NCBI RefSeq assembly: GCF_000003815.2
Contig: NC_049997.1
Coordinates: 7,281,901-7,345,900, forward strand
Length of the DNA: 64,000 bases
From: Branchiostoma floridae
Lineage: Eukaryota > Chordata > Leptocardii > Amphioxiformes > Branchiostomatidae
Reading direction: 5' to 3'
Below are positions 12,701 to 27,520 of the stretch, in pieces (positions within the stretch are counted from its first letter, which is position 1; each line of letters begins with the position of its first letter). Below the pieces are notes generated by a model that searched no databases, had not been told where the DNA came from, and was given only the letters and a program-made list of their open reading frames with translations. The position numbers and the translations under genes were made by a program.

Positions 12701-15700
12701 TCTCTTGGCATCTGTTTCTCTCTTGCGCACCTGTTTCTCTCTTGCGCACCTGTTTCTCTCTTGCGCGACTGTTTCTCTCTTGGCATCTGTTTCTCTCTTG
12801 CGCATCTGTTTCTCTCTTGCCCATCTGTTTCTCTCTTGCGCATCTGTTTCTCTTGCGCACCTGTTTCTGTCCAGCGCACCTGCTTCTCTTTTGCGATCTG
12901 TTTCTCTCTTGCGCATCTGTTTCTCTCTTGCACATCTGTTTCTCTCTTGCGCACCTGTTTCTCTCTTGCGCATCTGTTTCTCTCTTGTTTATCTGTTTCT
13001 CTCTTGCGCACCTGCTTCTCTTTTGCGCACCTGCTTCTCTTTTGCGCATCTGTTTCTCTCTCGCGCATCTGTTTCTCCCTTGCGCATCTGTTTCTCTCTT
13101 GTGCATCTGCTTCTCTCTCGCGCATCTGTTTCTCCCTTGCGCATCTGTTTCTCTCTTGCGCACCTGTTTCTCCCTTGCGCACCTGCTTCTCTTTTGTGCA
13201 TCTGTTTCTCTCTTGCGCATCTGTTTCTCTCTTGTGCATCTGTTTCTCTCTTGCGCATCTGTTTCTCTCTTGCGCATCTGTTTCTCTCTTGTGCATCTGT
13301 TTCTCTCTTGCGCATCTGTTTCTCTCTTGCCCATCTGTTTCTCTCTTGCGCATCTGTTTCTCTCTTGCGCATGTGTTTCTCTCTTGCGCACCTGTTTCTG
13401 TCAAGAGCACAGCTTCTCTTTTGGGATCTGTTTCTCTCTTAAGCATCTGTTTCTCTCTTGCGCATCTGTTTCTCTCTTGCGCACCTGTTTTTCTCTTGCG
13501 CACCTGTTTCTCTCTTGCGCATCTGTTTCTCTCTTGCACACCTGTTTATCTCTTGCACATCTGTTTCTCTCTTGCGCATCTGTTCCTCTCTTGCGCACCT
13601 GTTTCCCTCTTGCGCACCTGTTTCTCTCTTGCGCATCTGTTTCTCTGTTGCGCACCTGTTTCTCTCTTGCGCATCTGTTTCTCTCTTGTTTATCTGTTCC
13701 TCTCTTGCGCACCTGTTTCCCTCGTGCTCATCTGTTTCTCTTTTGCACACCTGTTTCTCTATTGTGCACCTGCTTCTCCCTTGTCCACCTGCTTCTCTCT
13801 TGCGCACCTGTTTCTCTCTTGCGCACCTATTTCTCTCTTGTGCACCTGCTTCTCTCTCGCGCACCTATTTCTGTCGCACACCTGTTTATGTCGAGCATCT
13901 GCAGGGCTCAAAATTCATTTTTGGGAATAGCTGCACTGGTGCACCCAAACTAGAAAATTGGATGCACCAAAATATTTTTGGGTGCACCACATAAAATAAA
14001 GTAGAATATCAGAATATCATAATTGCAAACCTACTTATTATAATTACTAATTAGTACTTTGAACGGAGCTCTTCAGAAATCGGAATTACTATGTGTAAGT
14101 AGGGCGAAATGAACTTCACTATGTTTTATACTTTTTGTGTATTATTTGGTATCACTTTGGTAGGGCTGTGGAGATTTGCATTTTGATTAGTGTCGTATGG
14201 AAATGAACGTTCGTCTCCTCTGTGCCAGGTGTAATTGTTTCACACCAAAGCCATAGACAGAATTAACACATAGACGGTAGTCGCCCAGCCTTTGATATCT
14301 AGAACAACAAAGCAACTTCAAAAACATTGTCACCTCTATAGTATGTATGAATATGTGAATTTGTATGAATAAAACAGGACAAGCTTGCTGGTAGAGGGGA
14401 GAGAGAGATCAGTTGGTTGAGTCGTGCATGGAGTGCAGACACAAGGATGTAGCTCTCCAGCAAGCAGTCCGGGTGTGTGCGGAAAATGGCCTGTGTCTCT
14501 GCGTGTTGTTCTTCCCTTCAGTCTTAGACTCTCGGCAGCAATTCCAAATAAGAACCCGGGGCCACAACATCTGCCCCTTTCTTACATATGACAGTCATTT
14601 TATTATCATTCTAACACACAGATGTCAAGAATATGGTGTTTACTTAGTATACTGACATCTTAACATACATAAGCCTATCAAAATATTTGGGTACACCCTG
14701 TGCACCCACAGAAAAAAAATGGGTGCACAGCTCCAATTTTGGGTGCACCTGGGTGCACAAAAACCCAGTATTTTGAGCCCTGTAAACTGTNNNNNNNNNN
14801 NNNNNNNNNNNNNNNNNNNNNNNNNNNNNNNNNNNNNNNNNNNNNNNNNNNNNNNNNNNNNNNNNNNNNNNNNNNNNNNNNNNNNNNNNNNNNNNNNNNN
14901 NNNNNNNNNNNNNNNNNNNNNNNNNNNNNNNNNNNNNNNNNNNNNNNNNNNNNNNNNNNNNNNNNNNNNNNNNNNNNNNNNNNNNNNNNNNNNNNNNNNN
15001 NNNNNNNNNNNNNNNNNNNNNNNNNNNNNNNNNNNNNNNNNNNNNNNNNNNNNNNNNNNNNNNNNNNNNNNNNNNNNNNNNNNNNNNNNNNNNNNNNNNN
15101 NNNNNNNNNNNNNNNNNNNNNNNNNNNNNNNNNNNNNNNNNNNNNNNNNNNNNNNNNNNNNNNNNNNNNNNNNNNNNNNNNNNNNNNNNNNNNNNNNNNN
15201 NNNNNNNNNNNNNNNNNNNNNNNNNNNNNNNNNNNNNNNNNNNNNNNNNNNNNNNNNNNNNNNNNNNNNNNNNNNNNNNNNNNNNNNNNNNNNNNNNNNN
15301 NNNNNNNNNNNNNNNNNNNNNNNNNNNNNNNNNNNNNNNNNNNNNNNNNNNNNNNNNNNNNNNNNNNNNNNNNNNNNNNNNNNNNNNNNNNNNNNNNNNN
15401 NNNNNNNNNNNNNNNNNNNNNNNNNNNNNNNNNNNNNNNNNNNNNNNNNNNNNNNNNNNNNNNNNNNNNNNNNNNNNNNNNNNNNNNNNNNNNNNNNNNN
15501 NNNNNNNNNNNNNNNNNNNNNNNNNNNNNNNNNNNNNNNNNNNNNNNNNNNNNNNNNNNNNNNNNNNNNNNNNNNNNNNNNNNNNNNNNNNNNNNNNNNN
15601 NNNNNNNNNNNNNNNNNNNNNNNNNNNNNNNNNNNNNNNNNNNNNNNNNNNNNNNNNNNNNNNNNNNNNNNNNNNNNNNNNNNNNNNNNNNNNNNNNNNN

Positions 15701-18700
15701 NNNNNNNNNNNNNNNNNNNNNNNNNNNNNNNNNNNNNNNNNNNNNNNNNNACTGTTCAGGCTTGGAATGCGAAGTAAACAATGCAAAGATAGGCAAATAT
15801 ATCAAAGACTCCTTTGCTATTAGAAAGAATACTGAAACTCATGATTAGCCCAACTCGACTGTAATACTATATTCAAGACTTGTGTTATCCCTACTTGTCA
15901 TGTTTATTAGGATGTTAAGTCTTATTCTAACACCTATTTTGTACTTTGTGTAATGGTCGTTGCCACATATTGTACCATGTACAAATGTCGTGCAATAAAG
16001 CTCTCTCATCAAGACTCACCAGCATCACTGCTCATCGGCGCCCCCTTGTGTGCCTGTAGGATCTGCAGGCAGTACAGCAGGGCTCCGTACAGGTTAGCTC
16101 TCACTCTCTGCTGGGTGCCTCCTGGAGATATGATACAAAACATCAATCAAAAAGCTTAAGATATTAACAAAAAAACCTTTCTGGCAGTCATTACACAGAA
16201 AGCTAGTTCATGAATGATATGCTGCCTTGTGTTTATTGATTTTGGAAACTTCTCTGAAAAAAAGTGTTATGTCCTGTTTGTTTGATAATAAAGGCATTGA
16301 TACTCTACACTACAATGGTAAATGTTTCACCATCCTCTAAAAATTGCTATTACCAAGGATTTAGCAGACCCTCCTGAAACAATACAACTTGACAACACTT
16401 CCCACTGAGAATAAGATCAATGAAAAACACTCCATTTACGTGAAAAAAAAGTCTCCTTCTTTTAAACACAAGTGTCTCTAAAACATGTTTAAGCATGTTT
16501 TAGGGTTAAAACAAGCATTTGCACGTAAATTCAAGGTTAACTTTGATTTTCTGATTTTGCTCAAACTTGAATTTTTTGTTGTAGAACAGTGCTCATATTG
16601 AACATTTTGTGCAAAAAAATGTTCCTCATGTTCAAGATTGAGATTGTAAGCTTTCTTACCAGACTGCATGATGCTCTCTATCAGCCCCCTCAGCACCACC
16701 TGCATGGGTCCCGCCGACACAGGCCCACTGCCGTACCCCGGACCCTGACTGTCCAGCAGGGGGACGTACTGGGAACCGGGTAAGGTGGTTTGTTCTGTGG
16801 AGGATGATTGGCGGAGGTGGGCCAGCAGGGTCAGTACCACTCCTGCTACGGGGGAGGTCAGCTCAGGCACAGCATCAGGGTCTGACATCTGGGTAAAATA
16901 AAAATGTATCGTTATTCCAAGTTTGAAAGGGAAAAAAGTTTCTTTCATACTATTCATTAGATGTCAATGAAGGTGAGACTATTTTTCAGGTCAGGTCCTT
17001 TCAAATTTACATATTCCAATCCAATTCCAAAATCATATCCAGTTGCTTCAGTAACTGCTATTTGGCATATCTTATTACCTGGACATCTAAATGTCATTGA
17101 CATACTAATCATGTGAGTTTTCCTCCCTATCTTCCTCCCCATCCCTTGGGTGTCAAATTGCACCAGTCTATGAAAATAGTTTCCTACCACAAAAATGTAT
17201 TGATAATAAGACAGCTTGAAAGAGGCTATACCACTTCACCACCATTTGTTTCCATTTGAGAAGAAAAGATTAAATCATCAAAATATTTCCCACCTTCCTG
17301 AGCAGCTCCTGCAGTATGTCTAGAAGCGCCCCCTTACGGTCCTCACCATACAGCATCTCAGGCGGGCAGGCTGTGACCACTACCTCCACAACCTGCTGCC
17401 ACGCCCCGAACCTGAACAAGTAATTGTCACCTCAGTGTTTTTGTATCAAATAGTAAGGCATTATGTATTTTAAATATTCCTCCGATATAGCGATATACTG
17501 ATATTACTGCGTTAAGCAAATACTATTTTAAATGTTCTATCCCAATACTGTTTTAACTTGTCTGTCNNNNNNNNNNNNNNNNNNNNNNNNNNNNNNNNNN
17601 NNNNNNNNNNNNNNNNNNNNNNNNNNNNNNNNNNNNNNNNNNNNNNNNNNNNNNNNNNNNNNNNNNCTGCATGTCATTGTCAGTTTGTTGAATTTCGAAA
17701 TAAACCAGTCACATACCCCTGCTTCTTAGCCTGGAGACTCTCCTTCACCTGGTTCCTCGCTACTGCATACTGGAGGATCAACTGGATCTCCTGGACAAAG
17801 AGATGTGTTGACAGTTACATGTACATGTACTATGGTTACTTGTAAGCTCGATACAGTTACTATGGTTACAGACTAAAGTTAATAGGTGGTAGAATTAGTC
17901 ATTTATCAGTCATAAAAGACATTCCAGGTCATGGGGTCAATGGAAGATACTACTAATTCATGGGGAATTATATTGTTTTAGGTTTGACGATACGCGAGAT
18001 ATTCATACTCTTATTTTTCTAAATAGAGGAGCACATGGTGAAAGCCACAGCAGCCATGTAGACATGTTACTGATAGAAAGATGCAATCAAACTTATTCTA
18101 TGTCAAGAGGAAACAGTTAACAGATGAAGTCCATGTACTTGACTTGTGCTTACCTCTGTGATAAGTGGACGTTGCCCTGCAGCCGTTGACCCCTGCAGAG
18201 CGTTGAGTTCCGCCACCAGCACCTTGTGGAGAGCCTTCACATTACACAGGCTCACACCTGCAGTGGGGAGGAAGGAGATACATGTACATGTACTCTTACT
18301 TTTCTTGTATTAACTTAAACCTTAACCAACTTACAACATAGGACATATTCATTCACATGTGTATTGAAAGGCTGTTGTATTATTGCAGACCTCAAGGTAC
18401 CGTCCTGTTTTTAACTGGGGTATAACAAAATAAAAGTAAGGAAAACTAGACAAGAGATTTTTTTCAATGTTACCATCCAGGGAGGAACAAAATAGTCGGA
18501 CTGGCATGACACTAAGTTAAAAACACTGAAAACCAAGAAAGGTGGAAAAACATGGTTGCCAGATCTTTTGTCGTGCCCCAATGACCTAAGACTTAAGGTG
18601 GTATCTCACTGCACTTGCGGCACCGGTGCGGCACTGCGGGGTTTGTAAACTGTGGCACTGTGGGGTATTTTCCCCGAATTTTTTATAACTTAGATATTGC

Positions 18701-21700
18701 GTAATACGTAAAAGTAAAAAGTATGACTTAGAAGACAACAAAATACACAAAACGTAAGAAAAATTGTTCTTTATCTTGTTGAGCAATTTTTCAAACCCCG
18801 CAGTGCCGCACCGGTGCCCCAAGTGCAGTGAGATGCTACCTTTAGGGATAGACGTGACATGAGATGACAAGAGCACATTACAATGTACACGTACAAAGGA
18901 ATATGAAATTGATAATAAATTCAGTACATCCTATACATCTGTTCCACCCACCTTCCTTGTTCTTGGTGTGACAGGCCTGCATGACCTGTTCTATCACCAC
19001 GGGGTTCATGAAGTCCAGCTGAGGGGATTCTGGGTAATTCTGCGTGAAGTCAAGTGAGTCCAGCAGAGACAGGATCTTCCTACGTGTCGGCGCTCCTGGG
19101 GCATCATGGGAAGGTTTGGACACATTTTGAACTAAAAATTTTGTCCTTGTAATTGCCAAATACTTGACAGGGCTAAAAGTATTTTTTCCTCCTTACTTGC
19201 ACACTCAATCTATGAGCTGGATTTTTCTACCCTTAAACTGTATGTATTTACTGTAAATGCATTTAAGTTTGCGGGGATTTAATTTCTAGGTAGCTGGAAA
19301 AATGACTTTTCGTGGTAGCACCATGCACTGTAATCTCTTACTGCCATGGCAAATTTTTGCGGTGGTTTTAAGTTCGCGGGAAGTGGCCATGACGAAAACC
19401 GCAAACATTAAAACACCGCGAAAGTTTCTGCATTTACAGTATTCTGTAATCTCAAAACTTGGATGCAAATTGCAATTTTACAGGTGAGTATTCTAAGACC
19501 CGACAAGTGTGAATTCAGTTGGTCATTTTCTTTAAATGGCAAACTGAGAAATTACATGCAGTATTTACACACAGGTGCTGCACAGATAGACATTAAACAG
19601 TGTAGGTGCAAATAAAAAAGACAAGTCACGAATTCTGAAGACACTGACACACACACAAAAGTTGATATGACAAGAACATACATGAAAAAGAAACACAATT
19701 CACTTTATGATTATCTCGCTTTAGGCTGAAATGCGATATGTGCAAGAGGGTGGGACAAAGAAGAAACAGAAAAATGACAAAATAAGGGGAAAAAAAACAG
19801 TACACGTCACAGCATGTGAAACAAAAGAAAACACACCACCATATGATTGCAGTCCCCCAAACATGCTGGTTGAAAAAGTACTTCTGTCTACTTCAAATGT
19901 CACAGATGACTTCTCTGCACGCAGAAACGAAAGATGACATGAGGTAAATACAGTAAAGTCACCCATGACAGGTAACATAAAGATGATCAAATAAAGGCAT
20001 CTATAGCTTGTTTGAACTTTCAGCACTGAAGTAGCTATTTTGCTCTATAATGTTCTCTTGGCTATGGGTTTAGGCAGCTGGGAGAAGCTGTCAAAAAGTT
20101 GTTGTTGATCTCTTGAGTTGTGTTATTTTTTTGGCATTTACTGTACATGTGTATAGGTGTGTGCATGTGTATCTGGGTTTAGTTAATGTACCTGTGTGCA
20201 TACACATTTGGATGTTTGTGATAATCTGCAAGGAGTTATTGTCAAACAGAGTAGTCTTTGTGTGTGTGACAGTTGTGTGTTTAGGGATGTCAGCCTGTAT
20301 AATATATATATGATCATGTCTGTGTACTGTGTGTGTATTATGTGTTAAGGCTTAACTTAAGCCCACCTGTGTTGATCTGTGAGGAGTTATCATCCAACAG
20401 CAGACTGAGTAGCCTCTGTGTGTGCGACCGTTGTCTGTTGAGTGACGTCAGACGCAGCTCGATGGCCACAGACTTCAGCAGCCAGGACTGCTGATTCAAC
20501 AGCAACACTGGGTCCAGGTCTGACAACAATTTAAAAAAAATTTCTTTCAAAGCTCAGTTAAAACAACAAATAATAATTGTGAAAAATGGTATAGCATGGG
20601 ATCAACAAGATTTTTCTAGAAAGGTTTGTCCTGAGGACACTTCATGATCAAGACTTATAGAGGGTAAATTATAATAGAACTGTTTTTACTGGTAATGCAA
20701 ATTCAAAACAATATCCGCACCATTTTCCTTCTGCAAAATAAAATCACTGCAAAAGAAAATTAATTTACCGTACATTTTACTATCAACTAGGATTTTCTGG
20801 TAATTTTTTGGTAATTTGTGTTTACCTTCATCCTTCCCAGCAAACGGCACATGCTGCATCTGCCTGTACAGGAAGTCGTGTGTGGTGCGCAGGTAGCGCA
20901 TGGTGGGGTCGGAGGTCTCCGTGTTCGCACACAGGTGGTATGCCAGTTTGTAAGCCAGCTCCGACAGCTGTGGGTTGTCATGGATACAGCTGGGACCCCC
21001 CACAGAGTCCACCCCGGCGTCCAGGACCCCCAGGATGGAGTGCAGACAGGTGCGAGGAGAACCTAACACACCTGGGGGAAATAAAGGAGAAAAATGGAGA
21101 TGTACAATTTCGTTTACAGGAAAAAGCAATTATTACTATTTCAAACCTTACAACTTCAAAATGGCCTTTTTCTATAATTAATTTTACTTTATCACTACAT
21201 ACATGTATCAGTCAATCAGTCATAGTCATACGGTGTACGTATTACAATGTATAATACAGTGTATTATCATTTACTTTACATCACCATAAAAAGCATCTCT
21301 AGAGTCTAAAGCCATATATGTTTTGGATGAGTCTAAATGAAATACGATAATGTCTTAAAAAGTTTAAGGCTACAGCTATCAGGGACCGGATCCGGCAGCT
21401 GGACTGTTAGTTTTTGTCCCTGTCATTTTTAGCTGATGTAAATACATTTTCAACAGTTTTATGTCCAGATTTTTGGGATGAGCAGGGTACAATTTTTCCA
21501 TTTCTATAAGCAAATTTCCATCCTGTGACGGATACAGGTCCGCTAGAAAGCCAGGGTTGGACAAGTCCACTAGCCCTATTGTCCGGGGCAAGTGAAAATG
21601 CTGTTCCGGCAAGTGCATGACCTACCCCACTTGCCCGATCGGGCAAGTAAGATTTTTCCATTGAGAGAGATTTTATACTTGTTACCTTCTACAGTCATGA

Positions 21701-24700
21701 CATCAAGCAATGGTCAACATTGAAAGATAGAGGCAATAATAAGAATTCCATTGCTGGAAGTGACAATGCATATAAAAGTGACCGTCATTTGAATTTTGGG
21801 CAAGTGAAAAGTTGGTTCGGGCGAGTAAATTCTTTATGTGCTTGCCTGATAGGACAAGTGAATTTTAGAAAACTTGTCTAACCCTGGAAAGCCTTGGGTC
21901 TCTCTCAGTTGGAAGCCAGGAAAAAAGTTCAACAGGTTAGGTGAGGTCCATGTTACACAAAACCAGGGTTGTAGCCAGCCCAAAATCATTTTCCGTCCCT
22001 CGATTTTGGATGGCTTTGGCGCAGTGTTCCTAGGGGATCTGGGGGCATGGTCCCAAGGAAAATGTTGAAATCTCGACCCTCTGAAACACTATTTCCTGCA
22101 TTTACAGGGTTAAGTATTGCTTACAGAGGACGGAATGGGCAAAATTTGTTTCCGTCCCCAGCTGCAAAATTCTGTCAAAGGACGGAAGGACGGGTGCTGG
22201 CTACAACCCTGCACGACTAACACACCTGGGTCCTGGAGGTTCGTTTTCACGACCGGCTTCCTGAGTTTGAAGCCCAGCAGGAAGTGAGCCAGGTTGGGGG
22301 CAGGCTGGTCCAGCGAGTGTAACAGCAGCTGGAGGATGTGCTGTCGGGTGGAACAGCGCGTCTGAGAGGCCGTCAGGTCAGCATCTTCTGTAAAAGGGGA
22401 GACGAAGCCATTAGAATTTCCCCCAGTAATACATGCAATCCAATGGAGAGTTGAGGAAACAAATATGCAATTATCTCAAGAATAAAAAGTTCAAGCCATA
22501 CAAACTTACCCTCAAATTATAGCCTACTATGTCCAGTCTCATCAAATTCATTTGCCAGAATTTCTATACGGCTAGTCTTTTGATACACCCCCTAATCAGA
22601 GCCCTTGGATGGGTCCTTTTGGCAAAAAACAGCATCCAGGGGATGATATTACTACCTCATGGGGGTGCCAAACTCCCCCAACTGGTTAAAGGTCATTATT
22701 ATCACCATGAAAAATGGAGATATAGTTTTGGGTGTGTCTCTGTGTCTGTATGTCTGTGTCTGTGTTTGTGTTTCTGGACATTTGTGGTCAGCATAACTCA
22801 AGAACCTCTGGATGGATTGTAAGGATATTTCGTATGTCGTAGGGGTCGGGAAGACAAAGGTCAGGGTTGATTTTGGGCCCTCTGGTGTGTGACCTTGGTA
22901 CTGCAGCAGAAATTTGATTTTTTTTGTATCTTTTGACCTGGACATGCCATGGTCTTGATTTTTTTTTCATCTTTCTTTATACAAGGTAAGTGCGCTGTGT
23001 GCTTAATACACTGCTTTACGGGCGTTCACTCTAAAGAATAATATAAACAGAATAACATAAAGAAGAGAAACTGAATAGTAAAATATAGAACAAAAATAAC
23101 ATTATTGTTACAAAATTGTATACCATACATCAAAGTCGATGTATTACAGTTACTGTAGATTTAAATTCAGAACAGTTTAAGTAGAAAGATGGAATGACTT
23201 AGGCTAAGGCCTAATCTATCCACAGGAAATATCTAAAATTTTGTTATACATCTTTTTCTCATTCTTTAAATAAAACAATATCATACTTGTAAACTACACA
23301 ATAATGTTATCAAAAAAACAACAGTTACTGTAGATGGAGATGATGAAAAGCTGTGTTGTACCTTGTTCTGCAATATCTGCTCTGTCCTCAACATCATCTG
23401 TCTCTAAACACTCCACAAACCCATGTAACAGGCTACGGGACACGTCCTGGATAGAAATAAATACATTAAAACCTCCGTGGTCCAGCAAATGCTTATTAAG
23501 AGTTTGAAACCCTATGTGAGGCATACTGTAAATGCATTGAAGTTCGCGGTAGCGGGTGGTTTTAGTTTTGCGGTAGCACCATGCACTGTAGTCACTTACT
23601 GCCATGGAAAAATGTTCGCGGTGGTTTTAAGTTCGCGGTGAAGTGGTCACCACGAAAACCGCGAACATTAATCCACCGCAAACAATTCTGCATTTACAGT
23701 ACTTGTATAGGATGGTAAAAATAATTAGAGATGTACCATACTTAACTACTTACAAAAAGAACTCAAGTTCACAGAACTTGTATAGAACAAGGATCAATGG
23801 ACTAACCTGTTGTGTAGTGAACATGCCGACCAGCTCACTCTGTGATGCAGAGGAGAGACAGATCCAGCATAGAATCTTCACACTACACAGGGCCAGCTCT
23901 GGGCTGCTGCTGTTGTACTCTACAAACCTGAAAATACATCCATCAACATGTTTGGTACAGGTCTTCTTAGTCTCTTCTTCTTTCAGTTAAGGCAACCTAC
24001 AACAACCCATACACATTGTCCTCAAATCCTGACTAAATCTTCTCTTGGCCAAGCAGCTATATACATTTGTACAAGTTTGGTCACCATTGAAATCCATTGA
24101 AAACTGAAGAAGCCAGGACCAAGCTAAAGTCAGCTGCAAACATGGAAATGATTGGGATTTTTTCAAAAGTCAATACTGATATGCATTGGGAAAGCTAACT
24201 GCTTTTCTACATCATGACAATGTTAGCAGAGGTACTGTAAATGTTTGCTATGATTTATTTTCTCAGTGCCCTCTAGATCTTTACTGCAAAATCATGACAC
24301 CATGAATATGTGTTTTCATTGTTGGTTCTATATGACATAATTGTGACCACCATATACATTTAAATCTCTTTCCCTCTCCTACTATGATGATACCAAGTCT
24401 AAACAATTGAATTAACATTTACAAGGCAATCCATCCAGGCCTTCTAGAGTTATCATGTTGACAGACAGACACACACATGAATGCTCCCCCAAACACTAAT
24501 CCTCCATTTTTCATGAATATCAAATAAGTGACACCGATTATGACTTTTGACCCACCTAGCGATGTTGACGAGATGGTCGGCCCTGCCCGTGCGAGGGTTG
24601 ATGCTGACCAACAGTTCGTCCAGCGGTGCGGCCATGACGGACGACCCCTGGTCCCGCAGGACCGCCATGAACTGGTCCTGTTTGTCGAACGTGGACTCCA

Positions 24701-27485
24701 ACATCTGCAGACACAGCAGGGCTGACTTCTCCAGGTCTTCTTTTCCTGGGAGCAGATGGTCATTAGAAAGAGGAAGCAATCTTGAACTTGTTTATCTCAC
24801 TGAAGAGATTTCTTTCACTGGTTGTGACAGAGAAGATAAACATAGATGTTATGTACAGTACTGTAATTCACTTTGTCTTCTCGGTACCAAACTTTTATGG
24901 TCTGAAAAAATTTAAGTTGTTCTCAGAACTATATGTTCACGGTGGCAGCAGGTGCACATAAAAAGTCTCTTATATTGTATGTTATCAGTAATGATAAGTT
25001 CACGTGAGAGTCGTCACCGTGAAAACCGTGAAAAAATCAGGAATTACAGTATTTACAGTTTCATTCCCCTAGTTTTTTTCATTAAACTAAGTGCAATGAA
25101 CATTGGACCATGACTTGAACATCCCGCCCTAAGGAGCATATACGTAACTAATTCTAGTAACAAGCATGTCAGGTGAGCAACAACTGCCGGAATTCAAACT
25201 CACATCTTGGTCAAGAGGCAGGGTCAGTAACAAGTGGACTACTTGTGCTACTGTCAACTTTGGGCAGATACTCTCTAAACCTCAAACATCTTTTCTTATA
25301 TTAACCTTCTCAATGCAAGGCTAGCAGTTCAGGCCTAAGGTTGCATTGGTTAGTGAGTAAGGAAGCAGGAATAAGCATTCTTTACATCATAACACAGACA
25401 AAGATACTGGTAACATTGTACAGAGGGAAGCACAGTCTTTCAGATTATCGTTGAAATGTTTAAGCTAACATAGCCGCAGAGCGATTGTTGATTCTTTTGC
25501 TTTGGCCATTTTTTAGTTTCTTTAAACGTAGCAGTCTGCGACTGTTGGCCTGCGGGAGCTATAAGCGGGAGCAAAAGAACCAACAGTCGCTCTGCGGCTA
25601 AAGCTTATAGTACATGTACAATACCGTCCCCCAGCGGGGGGACTTTTAAGGGCCGCTATTTTCCCCCTGTAACGTCCCAGCTCACGTTCCCATAGTTTAC
25701 AAGACAATCCGTAATGCCCCATGCTTGCTGCCGAGCTCTCTAACCCATGTACTTCTACTTCTAGATACAACTTGAAACTTGGGGCTTATCACATACTAGT
25801 AGCCTAATAATACAACATTGGGCCAAACCACTTCTATGAGGATAACCTTAAAAATCTTATCCTTTTCCTACCCACCTGGGAATGGCACATACTGCTCCAT
25901 AAGCCTGACAGCCTCATCTATGATCTGCAGAATGGTTTTCAGCAGTGGGCTGTCATTTAACATGTGGATGAGCAGTGTGTGCCCTGGGGGCTTGTTTGCA
26001 ATGGTGGTCCCTCCCCCCTGAACCTCGATGGTTTGGTCCAGGAAGTCCTCTGGTGACATTTCATGGTACTGCAGCAGTTTGTGAAGGACTTGGAGAACTC
26101 CTGATGTGACCTGCCACTGTGGGGAAAGATCAAAATGGAGAAAGGGAATGAATGAATGGATATAGGGCTGTTATTTGTTATGATTAACATGATTGAGAGA
26201 AGGAAAGAAAATTACTTTAATTTCTACTTGGTGTAATTTTCTGTTCAGACTTCAGCAGTGATGTAAGAATAAATATTGTCCATTTGCTATCTTCACAATA
26301 CAATAAATAATAGTTTGTTCATTGGTAGTTTTACATGGCTCCTTGTCTTTTTTTACCTGTCAATCATTCTGTTTCAACATTTCTCTAAGATACATGAGTA
26401 TTAGGAGTAAACAGACAAATAACAATTTACACCAATTTGTTGACTTCAAAAGAACTTTCTTTCCTTTCGTGGTAGAAGTGTTATCTTGTAATTACTGTTT
26501 TTTTGTCAGCAAAAGTAGAAAAACATTTTCAACTTTTGTAGTATATGTGTTATCTTGCAATTTTTTCGTCAGCAAAATTGAAAAAATCATTCTCACCTTT
26601 TCCCCGGGGTTTTTGTACGCCCTGGTGCTGAACTTGAGGAACACAGATTCCAGGATGAACTCCAGGTAGGGGTCGAACCCCGGAGCACGGAATCCTGCGC
26701 CGAGGCTGGGCGGAACAGCGATGTCCGTCAGCCTGTCCACGAGATGGAGGAAGGCACGAGTCATCGGGTACTCCTCTCCTCGGGCCTCGATCTCCTCCAG
26801 CTCAACCTGGAACCATTCATGCAAGACTATGTAAAAATTGAAGAAGATTCACTCAATACTTCTGGATACTTAAAAATTTAATAGACGTTTCATGTCTTAC
26901 GTTTTAAGTATTCAGAAGTATTGAGTGAATCTTCTTCAATTTTAACGATACCTGGATGTCTAATCACAAACGTAAGACTATGTAAAGTTTGCTAAAAAAA
27001 AACGTAGACTGGTGCGCATGCGCCACAAGGAACTGTGGAAAAGCTTTCAACTTTGGGAGCTACCAAATGGAGGCTACTTTGGGGTGGTCAGGCTCACTTA
27101 CACCTACAGTCATTAGTATGACTGACAACCGAGAGGATGCAGGAGACAATATACAAATGTAAGGTCATGTGGCGTAACGGCATGTGTTTGATCCACAATC
27201 CAAAGTTCGAATCTGTTGATATGCCACCAGTCTTCTGCCCTTGGAAAATGAATGTGAATTTTCTCACTTTACTCAGGGGTCCATCCTGATGTGAGTGGTT
27301 CAAAAACAATTTCTTTAGACTATATAAAACTACATGGTTGCCAAAACTTATATTGACTAATGCCTAGATAAAGTAGAGAATGTTTAAATTTAGGAAAGCA
27401 CAGACCTGTATGCCAGCTGCCTGGACTGTCTGTCCTGATGGTTGGACAGTCTGGAGGATCTGAGGAAAAACAAAAAGAGAACATG

Positions 27486-27520
<35 letters not shown>

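Noticed and set aside
12426-13901. CRISPR-like regular repeat or a real repetitive protein gene
   Set aside because: Units are contiguous 19-mers without spacers, and open frames follow from a stop-free unit not divisible by three; no start context, splice sites or family match.
14791-15750. Missing NUP205 exon in the 960-N gap
   Set aside because: Phase and residue count between the exons at 16020-16121 and 11842-11984 match the human protein without any extra exon.
14644-15848. Long open frames across 14791-15750
   Set aside because: They consist of N and are not real.
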